Positions 58,135-64,000 of a stretch of 64,000 nucleotides of DNA are shown here, piece after piece. Source of the stretch: CAVYGN01 sp963796325. Lineage in GTDB: Bacteria > Spirochaetota > Brevinematia > Brevinematales > JAOACQ01. Position numbers and translations under genes: made by a program. The notes under the pieces are model-generated. The model worked only from the letters and a program-made list of their open reading frames with translations, had not been told where the DNA came from and did no database searches. Within the stretch, counting starts at the first letter, position 1. Every line of letters begins with the position of its first letter. The DNA lies in contig CAWCLF010000001.1 of assembly GCA_963796325.1 (NCBI GenBank), positions 2,232,001-2,296,000 on the forward strand, given 5' to 3'.

Positions 58135-60981
58135 TCATGATCCTGAAATATTTTTTATTTCTCCCATATTTTCTTTACCTCCGTTTTTCATGACTTTTCC
58201 CGATCCGATAACGGCCGGCAGCAGAACGAGAGATGCTATACTGCTTGTAAGCATTGCTGCAAAGAGCAGGAATCCGAGATTCCTCAGGGCTATTATGCTT
58301 GAAAAAATCAGCACGGCAAATCCGAGCCCTACGGACAGCGCATTGAATATTATGGCTTTGCCTGCCGTAGAATAAGTTAAACGGATAGCCGCAGCGGGGT
58401 CTCCGGAATTCTTTTTCATTTCAATGGAATACCGTGCTATAAAATGAAGCGTATAATCGATGCCTATTATAGATATGCTTCCTATAGTCACCGTCACTAT
58501 ATCGAGAGGAATTTTGAAAACTGCCATAAGGGCGAAATTTATTATTAATGTGAACGGCATGGCTATCATGGATAAGAGACCTTTTTTAAAAGAGCGGTAC
58601 GCATACGCATTGAATATGAAAACCGCCAGGAGAGTTATTCCAAGGCTCATTACCTGGTCTCTTAATATCTCGCGCCTGAGCATTTCGGCTACATATGCAT
58701 ACCCCGTCTGCCCGATCTCCTGCACGGGAATCCTGCCTGCGATTTCTTTCCCTCCCGGGTTTTCCGATGGTATTGTTTTCCATACAAGAGGGGCGACCGC
58801 ATACCCGAGATCATCGCCTGTGACAATGCCGAGAGCTGCGGAATACTTCCCGAGGATTTTTTTAAGGAATTCTATCCGTGCATTCCTGTTATCCTCGCCG
58901 ATCAAAAAAGCTGCGCTTTTTGCAAATGCCCGGATATCATCTCCGCCTGTACCGGCCGGAACCTCATCTCCTATTGTTTTAATTATTGATGCATCGTCAT
59001 ATTTTCCCGACCGAACGATTAAAGATATCAATTTAAGGGCCTGTATCCTGTCAAGGGGTATTTCCGATTCATCGCCTGTCATATATTTCAACAGTTTTTC
59101 CCGGTCGAAACGAGGTACAAAAGTCTTATTCGATAAAACCAGTTCTGAAACTATTTTTTCGATTTCATTGCCGCTGAAATTTTCCTTATCCCGGTTCAGA
59201 GTGTTTCCTACAAAGATTTTTTCTATTCCCGGCAGCTCCGGATTGTCAGGATAATTGTTTATCGAAACGATATTATCGGTGAAATGTGAAAGGTAGTTTT
59301 TAATGTAGCTTTCAAGTCCGTTTATATATGGAGGATCGGTGCTTTTAAGCATGCAGCTCACAAGGGCCTCTTTCCTGTCTGCCGTCATAAGGCTGCCGAT
59401 CTCAGGTTTCCCTTCCGTAAAAAATAAGAGGTTTTGAATCTCTTCCCCTGTATCGGGGATTGTTTTCACGCCTGTCATCGCCTGGTTCAATGCAAGCACC
59501 ATGTCCGCAATCCCGCTGGGATTCGAATGAGTGTAGGATTTCATCATAGCCTCCGATATCAGCATGACTTTTAAAACATCCGGGCTTGCAATATCGGATC
59601 TTATATATATGCTGTAAGGGAAGTATCCGCCGAACTTATCCATTGTAAAATCGGCTGTAACGCGTGGTTCGCTTTTTTTATCGAAATAGGCAAGATAATC
59701 CACTTTCGAGATCAGTTTTGTGGAAAAGAATAATCCGGCGAGAGATGCGGCTGTAAATACGATTATTACTGCCTTCCGGTGTTTCATTGTTATATTTGTA
59801 AAATATTCCGATATCTTCCCTGTTTTAACCGTCCCTGTCCCCGAGTTTTTCATTCTGAAACAATTTTGTTTTTTCCCTATGAATAAAAACGATGGAATGA
59901 ACATGAGTGAAATGAATGTTGCAAAAAATATCCCTATCCCGGTAAAGATCCCGAAATCTTTTACAATTCCGATCTGGGCGGTAGAAAGGGATAAGAATCC
60001 GAAAACTGCAGTAAGTCCCGAAAGAATTACCGGCAGGCTGATCTCAGACATCACTTCTTTTATTATTTCCTTTTTATCGTTAAAAAGAGTCAGCTTCTCG
60101 TAGTACCTGTTTAAAACATGTATGCCGTAGGCGTTGCAGCATGCCACAAGCACAACGGGTATTGTGACGCTCATAATATTTAAGGGAATCTTAAAAAGCC
60201 CCATCAGGCCCAGAGCCATAAGAGTTGAAAAAGCAACCGACAATAAGGGCAGGAATATGCCGCGAAGCGTCCTGAAAGAATAGTAAAGAACGGAAACAAC
60301 AACAATAATGACAAGAGGGATAAGGATGACAAAATCTTTTAAAACAATAACTGTTATCGAATTCAGGAACGACGGCAGCCCTCCGAAATAAACAGTCACT
60401 TTTTTTCCGCTTGTCATCGATTCGACTTTTTTTCTTATATTAAAAGCCGTCGTATCGCTTCTATAGTTATTTGCAGGTTTGACAATAATCGCCGCGGTCG
60501 TGGAGTCTTCGGATACAACGGTCTGCCTGAATAAATCGCTTTTCAATACATGATTTTTCAGCTTGCTGTAGTATTCTCTATCCATTGGAAGAGGGAACTT
60601 GAGCAGTTTCGATATCTTTATAGAGCCGTTTTCGGATGATATGTCATCCATATCAGCCAGTGAAAGAACCATGTCGACTCCATTCATGTCTCGAATGGAA
60701 TCTGAAATTAATTTAAGGAGAGTCAGGTTTTCATAAGTAAAACAGTCGTCGAATTTAAGGAGAACTAAAACAGGAGTGCTTGAACCGAATTTTTTTGCGG
60801 TGTAATGAGGAAGCCTTCCAATCGAACTTTTTTCAGGGATCCAGTCGGTAAGATCATTATCAAAATAAAGGTTTTTGATAAATATCGAAAGTATCGCTGC
60901 GGCGGCAATTGATGAAAATATAATAATGCGGCTGAATTTGATATTGACGGCAGTTAATATTTTGACCAATCTTTGCAGCAT
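58135..60981 (-). CDS. MMPL/RND family exporter
   Basis: The 948-residue inner-membrane protein has the RND two-fold architecture: one helix at about 19-35, a periplasmic domain (about 40-210), a bundle of helices (about 215-370), a second periplasmic domain (about 430-770) and the last helices (about 775-935). Segments such as LYFDNDLTDWIPEKSSIGRL, VVLVACCNAYGIHVLNRYYE and ITIGSISIIGIDYTLHFIAR-like blocks match the MMPL branch. It uses proton force to move hydrophobic molecules, probably with the LolA-like and barrel genes downstream. Transcription starts at a consensus promoter overlapping a palindromic operator (61019-61038). Confidence 0.9.
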   Translation of the reverse strand: MLQRLVKILTAVNIKFSRIIIFSSIAAAAILSIFIKNLYFDNDLTDWIPEKSSIGRLPHYTAKKFGSSTPVLVLLKFDDCFTYENLTLLKLISDSIRDMNGVDMVLSLADMDDISSENGSIKISKLLKFPLPMDREYYSKLKNHVLKSDLFRQTVVSEDSTTAAIIVKPANNYRSDTTAFNIRKKVESMTSGKKVTVYFGGLPSFLNSITVIVLKDFVILIPLVIIVVVSVLYYSFRTLRGIFLPLLSVAFSTLMALGLMGLFKIPLNIMSVTIPVVLVACCNAYGIHVLNRYYEKLTLFNDKKEIIKEVMSEISLPVILSGLTAVFGFLSLSTAQIGIVKDFGIFTGIGIFFATFISLMFIPSFLFIGKKQNCFRMKNSGTGTVKTGKISEYFTNITMKHRKAVIIVFTAASLAGLFFSTKLISKVDYLAYFDKKSEPRVTADFTMDKFGGYFPYSIYIRSDIASPDVLKVMLISEAMMKSYTHSNPSGIADMVLALNQAMTGVKTIPDTGEEIQNLLFFTEGKPEIGSLMTADRKEALVSCMLKSTDPPYINGLESYIKNYLSHFTDNIVSINNYPDNPELPGIEKIFVGNTLNRDKENFSGNEIEKIVSELVLSNKTFVPRFDREKLLKYMTGDESEIPLDRIQALKLISLIVRSGKYDDASIIKTIGDEVPAGTGGDDIRAFAKSAAFLIGEDNRNARIEFLKKILGKYSAALGIVTGDDLGYAVAPLVWKTIPSENPGGKEIAGRIPVQEIGQTGYAYVAEMLRREILRDQVMSLGITLLAVFIFNAYAYRSFKKGLLSMIAMPFTLIINFALMAVFKIPLDIVTVTIGSISIIGIDYTLHFIARYSIEMKKNSGDPAAAIRLTYSTAGKAIIFNALSVGLGFAVLIFSSIIALRNLGFLLFAAMLTSSIASLVLLPAVIGSGKVMKNGGKENMGEIKNISGS

Positions 60982-61012
60982 TGCGGCCTCCGGTCTCTTT
61001 ATTAACCGAATA

Positions 61013-61066
61013 TTTAGTTTAACTAAATGTTTAGTTAATTATATCAAATTTTTTTCCTTATGTCAA
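61013..61066 (-). promoter_or_regulatory. RND operon promoter and TetR-type operator
   Basis: Minus strand TTGACA (61066-61061), 17 bp and TATAAT (61043-61038) give a perfect consensus promoter. The 20-bp palindrome TTAACTAAA-TG-TTTAGTTAA (61019-61038) begins at the -10 and covers the start site near 61031. An overlapping 15-bp dyad TTTAGTT-T-AACTAAA (61013-61027) extends it. The layout is classical for a repressor of the TetR/AcrR type, although no such gene is present in the window. Confidence 0.75.
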
Positions 61067-61071
61067 GGGGT

Positions 61072-61200
61072 ACTTCAGTCGTCAGTCAATAGTCGTCAGT
61101 CGGCAGTTATAACAGCAGTACCGAGCAACGAGTAACTAGCCCCGTACCTCAGCTGGACAAAATGGCGAAGGGTTGCTTGATATCGCAACTCGTTACTTGT
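61072..61200. repeat. Degenerate CAGTCGTCAGTC and ACGAGTAAC repeats
   Basis: This gene-free stretch contains CAGTCGTCAGTC, TAGTCGTCAGTCGGCAG and further on AACGAGTAAC and its near inverse CTCGTTACTTGT. It resembles the repeat words at 20750-20830 and 46643-46725. It lies between the divergent promoters of the RND operon and the MshEN-like gene. Confidence 0.45.
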
Positions 61201-61207
61201 CACTATT

Positions 61208-61261
61208 AACTAAATTATTAGTTGCTTAATGATTGACAAATTTTTAAAATAAGAGAAAATA
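61208..61261 (+). promoter_or_regulatory. Second operator copy and promoter for the MshEN-like gene
   Basis: AACTAAATTATTAGTT (61208-61223) has the same size and nearly the same bases as the operator of the divergent RND promoter (AACTAAATGTTTAGTT, 61021-61036). It is followed by TTGACA (61233-61238) and, after 17 bp, a weak AAAATA (61256-61261) -10. The site is therefore just upstream of the -35. Confidence 0.55.
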
Positions 61262-61318
61262 TAGGAACGTCTTTGTCAATATTTGTTTTTTTCAGACTGT
61301 GCCGAAGGGGAGGTCCAT

Positions 61319-61642
61319 ATGAGAATCGGGGAAATAATGCTGAAAATGGGGATTATTACAGATGAACAGCTGGAAAAAGTGATAAAGGAACAGGAACTTA
61401 ACAGGGAAAAGTCGGGCTACCAGGAACCGGTCGGCAATATTTTGCTGCGCATGGGTATAATCCGCGAGGAGCAGCTTGACAAATCGCTCATAGCTTATTT
61501 TCAATACCTTATAAATGATAACGAACAGCCTCTTTATGTCAGGGAAACAGCCAAAGTCGCCATGAGATCTATGGAAAGGAAATCCAACGGAAACAGGTTG
61601 TCTGAAGAAACGAAACTGACAATTTTAAAAAAGATCCAATGA
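61319..61642 (+). CDS. Stand-alone MshEN-like (GspE N-terminal-like) domain protein
   Basis: The 107-residue cytosolic protein consists of two copies of the about 24-residue motif of MshEN/GspE-N domains. Copy one is RIGEIMLKMGIITDEQLEKV (residues 2-21, ending in KEQ at 25); copy two is PVGNILLRMGIIREEQLDKS (about 38-57). In MshE such repeats bind cyclic di-GMP, but here no ATPase domain follows. The C-terminal part is a short basic helix. GGGGAGG lies 6 nt before the ATG. The gene ends in a run of six A and a second open frame continues a coiled coil, so a frame change is possible. Binding of c-di-GMP is inferred. Confidence 0.75.
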   Translation: MRIGEIMLKMGIITDEQLEKVIKEQELNREKSGYQEPVGNILLRMGIIREEQLDKSLIAYFQYLINDNEQPLYVRETAKVAMRSMERKSNGNRLSEETKLTILKKIQ

Positions 61643-61805
61643 ACATGAAGAAGAAATAATCTATCTTGAAAAATCGTTGAAAAACCTGGGCGTTATGGAA
61701 CCGAAAAAGATCGTAACCGATACGATCGACAGAGAAAACAGGGAAATTAAGCAGTTAATGGAAAAAATCGATATTTTAAAAAAGGACCTCGAGTGTTTTT
61801 CTTGA
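61629..61805 (+). other. Coiled-coil reading frame after an A6 run, probable frameshift continuation
   Basis: In the +1 frame relative to the MshEN-like gene an open frame runs from 61629 to the TGA at 61803. It reads NEHEEEIIYLEKSLKNLGV near its start and ends with IDRENREIKQLMEKIDILKK and DLECFS, a strongly charged helix typical of coiled coils. No ATG with ribosome-binding site begins it. Dropping one A from the run AAAAAA (61627-61632) would fuse it to the MshEN-like protein for a total of about 160 residues. It overlaps the next gene's GTG start by 13 bp. Confidence 0.45.
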
Positions 61806-62479
61806 AAAAAATAATAAATTTATTGACAGCTCTGGCGGTATTCATCGTATGCTTTACCGGTGCCGCCGCTCCGCTGACTAAAGAATTCTCATTCATGGGG
61901 CTTAAGCTTGGAATGACGGAATCTGAAGTGACCGATATTCTTACCCGCGGTTCGATGCTACAGATCGACGAGTCCCGTTACTTCGGGAAAATAAACGAAG
62001 CAGTTCCGTTTATAATTAAAGCCGATTATTACCCTTTCATAGACGGCGTTTATATCCAGTTTTACAACAACTCCGCGTACGGTATTACGATACAGTTCAA
62101 CCAGGGATATTTCGACTTCTTTTCGATATTCGATAAGCTCAGGGATAAATACGGTCCGCCGAGTATAAAAACTTCTAAACTTGTCCTCTGGGATGAAAGC
62201 GCTTCCGCTGCCGTTTCGAACGCGCCCCTCTTATCGCCGTCAAATTCAATCCAGTCGAATTCCGTAATGACGGATTCAGCCCTGACAAATCCGGCCTCAT
62301 CCGTATTGAACAGTCCGAACAGCGGCACAAAATTAAGGCTTGAATTTCCATCGACCGTCAAGGTCATTAATTACGACATAATGCAGAAGGTCAATTCCGA
62401 ACTGAGCCAGAACACTGTCAGAATTACCAACGAGTCGATCATTCAGTCAAACCGCAGGGCGCTTCTGGATGAATTTTAA
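61793..62479 (+). CDS. Small exported protein of unknown function
   Basis: The 228-residue product has a signal peptide (about 1-25, FLKKIINLLTALAVFIVCFT then GAAA). A first domain, FSFMGLKLGMTESEVTDIL (about 31-49) to about 125, is alpha/beta and reminds me of small periplasmic domains with a GMT-type turn. A Ser/Asn-rich linker follows (about 140-180, PSNSIQSNSVMTDS), then a helical tail. No family is recognised. The GTG at 61793 has AAGGA 6-7 nt before it. It overlaps the coiled-coil frame, so it is probably co-transcribed with the MshEN-like gene. Confidence 0.65.
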   Translation: MFFLKKIINLLTALAVFIVCFTGAAAPLTKEFSFMGLKLGMTESEVTDILTRGSMLQIDESRYFGKINEAVPFIIKADYYPFIDGVYIQFYNNSAYGITIQFNQGYFDFFSIFDKLRDKYGPPSIKTSKLVLWDESASAAVSNAPLLSPSNSIQSNSVMTDSALTNPASSVLNSPNSGTKLRLEFPSTVKVINYDIMQKVNSELSQNTVRITNESIIQSNRRALLDEF

Positions 62480-62482
62480 AAG

Positions 62483-63130
62483 TCATTTGAAAATGTCCCC
62501 CGTATCCATGTAAATAAAAACAAAATCAAGATAATCCATGGAAATGCCTATTCTTTTTGAAAAGGCCGTCATCTCCTTTTCAACGGCAAGATAAGTATTC
62601 CGGGTAAGGCTCTTTTTGTCTCTTTGAAGTACCCCCAGGGATATAAGGTTCCTTACGACATGCCTGTCGAGAATTGCAAAAGAAGATTCATACCCCGTAT
62701 TCCTTAAAAAATGGCTTGCTTCCTTGTAACCGAAACCTTTGATGTTAAGAACGAGCCACTCCCTCTTTTCAATGCTGCTGCTTGAAGAATCAAGGACGCT
62801 CTTTAAAAGAGATTTTCCTTCATTAAAGAAAAGGGACCTTGCCTCGCAAATATATCGGGCTTTGTGGTGCCTGAACCGGACGATGCCGAGCTTCAGGGAG
62901 AGTTCCTGTTCGCTTCCCAGGTAAAGGAGATTATCTTTTTTTAAAAGGTTTATCGCTTTTTCGGCCTGCCTTGCTTTTGTCTGAGGGGTCATGAGGCAGA
63001 AAGCAAGTTCTTCAAATAATTCCCCTTCATCTCCTCTCTTTTTCAGATTATCGAATTCCAGGAGCCTTTCCCGCACCCTGTCCCTGATCTCCGAATAATA
63101 TGAAACCAGCTCGATCCATTTATTTTCCAC
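62483..63130 (-). CDS. ogg: N-glycosylase/DNA lyase (8-oxoguanine DNA glycosylase, Ogg2-like)
   Basis: This DNA-repair enzyme removes 8-oxoguanine and cuts the abasic site. The 215-residue all-helical product has the HhH-GPD pattern with ELAFCLMTPQTKARQAEKAI near 40-59 and LNIKGFGYKEASHFLRNTGY near 128-147 (catalytic Lys in GYKEASHF). The segment SFAILDRHVVRNL near 149-161 holds the catalytic Asp. The C-terminus MDYLDFVFIYMDTGDIFK is typical of the archaeal-type Ogg2 family. A GTG start is used. It is 14 bp after the DUF554 gene in the same direction, and its other end faces the exported-protein gene. Confidence 0.9.
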   Translation of the reverse strand: MENKWIELVSYYSEIRDRVRERLLEFDNLKKRGDEGELFEELAFCLMTPQTKARQAEKAINLLKKDNLLYLGSEQELSLKLGIVRFRHHKARYICEARSLFFNEGKSLLKSVLDSSSSSIEKREWLVLNIKGFGYKEASHFLRNTGYESSFAILDRHVVRNLISLGVLQRDKKSLTRNTYLAVEKEMTAFSKRIGISMDYLDFVFIYMDTGDIFK

Positions 63131-63144
63131 TTGCGCCAGCCCGC

Positions 63145-63828
63145 CTATTTCCTGAAAATCATCGAAAGAATCACGATAACAATCAGGGAAGGAAGAAGAT
63201 TCATGGTTTTTATTTTTTTAATATTCAAAAGATTAAAACCTATGCCGATAATCAGGAGCCCCCCTGCCGCGATCATCTGGTTTATGACGCCTGCTTCTAA
63301 AATCCCCCCCGACAGTTTTGCCAGATATGTAAGGAGGCCCTGGTAAACAAGGAGCGCGATGGATGAAAAAAATACGCCGGATCCGAATACCGCTCCGAGG
63401 GCGATCGAGGCGAAACCGTCCAGTATGGATTTGGTAAAGAGAAGAGTATGGTCTCCGCTTATTCCTTCCTGCAGAGATCCCATTATTGTCATGGAACCTA
63501 TGCAGAAAATTAAAAATGAGCCGACCAGCCCCTCGGTGAAAGAGTCGTTAGCAGAGTTTATCTTTTTTTTTAAATAGCTGCCCAGGGCGTCCAGCCTCTC
63601 TTCAAGCTTTAAGAGTTCTCCGATAATCCCGCCTGATACAACACTGAATACCATTATGAGTATATTATCGATTTTTAAAACCATTGAAATACCGATAGCC
63701 AGGGTACATAATCCAAGAGCCTGGAATATGATTTCCATTATTGAAGGCGGTATCTTCCTTCCTAAATAGATGCCGATAAGACTGCCCGCCATTACTGCGG
63801 CAGCATTCACAACTGTACCCAGGAACAT
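63145..63828 (-). CDS. DUF554 membrane protein
   Basis: The 227-residue inner-membrane protein has about six predicted helices. The blocks MFLGTVVNAAAVMAGSLIGI, LGLCTLAIGISMVLKIDNIL, FVSGGIIGELLKLEERLDAL-like and FCIGSMTIMGSLQEGISGDH are characteristic of the DUF554 (YdfK-like) family, whose transport or other function is not known. The length is normal. It is probably co-transcribed with the ogg gene downstream and is divergent from the HAD gene at 63942. Confidence 0.9.
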   Translation of the reverse strand: MFLGTVVNAAAVMAGSLIGIYLGRKIPPSIMEIIFQALGLCTLAIGISMVLKIDNILIMVFSVVSGGIIGELLKLEERLDALGSYLKKKINSANDSFTEGLVGSFLIFCIGSMTIMGSLQEGISGDHTLLFTKSILDGFASIALGAVFGSGVFFSSIALLVYQGLLTYLAKLSGGILEAGVINQMIAAGGLLIIGIGFNLLNIKKIKTMNLLPSLIVIVILSMIFRK

Positions 63829-63866
63829 GCTTTCTCCTTGCGGTTTATTAATCTTTATACGATTAT

Positions 63867-63895
63867 TTTACAACCGTCTGTACATTATATAAAAT
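63867..63895 (+). promoter_or_regulatory. Promoter of the HAD phosphatase gene
   Basis: TTTACA (63867-63872), a 17-bp spacer and TAAAAT (63890-63895), about 46 bp before the ATG at 63942. Confidence 0.6.
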
Positions 63896-63941
63896 AACAG
63901 TCCGTTTGAAAAGTTTTATAAGAATATTCCGGCGGGTCAAT

Positions 63942-64000
63942 ATGAAATATCTTCTTAATATCTTCGATCTCGACGGGACGCTCCTGGACAGCTCTGTTTC
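63942..64000 (+). CDS. HAD-superfamily hydrolase (partial, start only)
   Basis: Only the first 19 codons are in the window. They read MKYLLNIFDLDGTLLDSSV, which contains the HAD motif I (DxDGT) with the nucleophile Asp, as in phosphoglycolate phosphatases and related enzymes. The rest of the protein, including the cap domain that decides the substrate, lies to the right of the window. A weak GGCGGG site precedes the ATG. Confidence 0.85.
   Translation, partial: MKYLLNIFDLDGTLLDSSV

Noticed and set aside
60982..61318. A TetR-type regulator gene in the divergent gap
   Set aside because: No open frame of useful length or helix-turn-helix sequence exists there; only operators, promoters and repeats are visible.
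61627..61666. Programmed -1 frameshift at A AAA AAG making a functional longer protein
   Set aside because: The heptamer is in the right frame, but the -1 product gains only about eight residues before a stop and there is no obvious stimulatory hairpin. The coiled coil needs a +1 change instead.

Overview
The window looks like chromosome of a Gram-negative (diderm) bacterium of moderate GC. It carries BamA, Skp/OmpH and TamB for the outer membrane, MreBCD for rod shape, and many exported lipoproteins and predicted beta-barrels. A DUF115 (MptE-like) protein, a CHASE2-type adenylate cyclase beside a FecR-domain protein, and large NHL/VWA/TPR proteins would suit Spirochaetota or a neighbouring uncultivated phylum. 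That placement is an inference; no rRNA or other decisive marker is present. I found no prophage, CRISPR array, complete insertion sequence or replication origin.

Layout. 1-3159: a GDP-L-fucose locus (gmd and a truncated fcl) with a GH5-type lipoprotein between them. 3290-8382: a membrane protein, ruvA, a lipoprotein and a TPR-NHL-VWA protein. 8430-8735: a decayed GxxExxY gene inside a 19-bp inverted repeat. 8808-11018: lapA-like, radA and an unknown gene. 11101-11332: two 116-bp structured tandem repeats. 11351-20562: envelope biogenesis (LPP20-like, tamB, bamA, skp, flavodoxin). 20837-25492: cyclase, beta-barrel, FecR and a small exported protein. 25516-35441: a block of surface lipoproteins built from PD40, beta-helix, DUF5018-like and NHL modules, plus an OmpA-family protein. 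35693-44144: housekeeping genes (coaE, SpoIID-like, DUF115, amrS, thiL, U32 peptidase) and tRNA-Arg(CCG). 44147-46577: mreBCD. 46726-51899: SprT-like, DUF2127, glutaredoxin plus ferredoxin:disulfide reductase, recX, a polysaccharide deacetylase and nadE. 51896-55818: an MFS carrier, a GT4 glycosyltransferase and a GNAT protein. 55837-60981: an MMPL/RND, LolA-like and beta-barrel export operon. 61319-64000: a stand-alone MshEN-like protein, a small exported protein, an 8-oxoguanine glycosylase, a DUF554 protein and the start of a HAD phosphatase.

The most interesting signals lie between genes. The bamA promoter carries a perfect BlaI/CopY-type palindrome. A consensus promoter of the RND operon has a 20-bp palindrome over its start site, and a related site sits in front of the divergent MshEN-like gene. 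The 116-bp repeats differ only at paired stem positions. A perfect three-way-junction palindrome overlaps the end of the GT4 gene. Two promoters sit so close to their start codons that leaderless or nearly leaderless mRNAs are predicted. tRNA-Arg is embedded between mreD and the U32 gene with 2-nt and 14-nt gaps.
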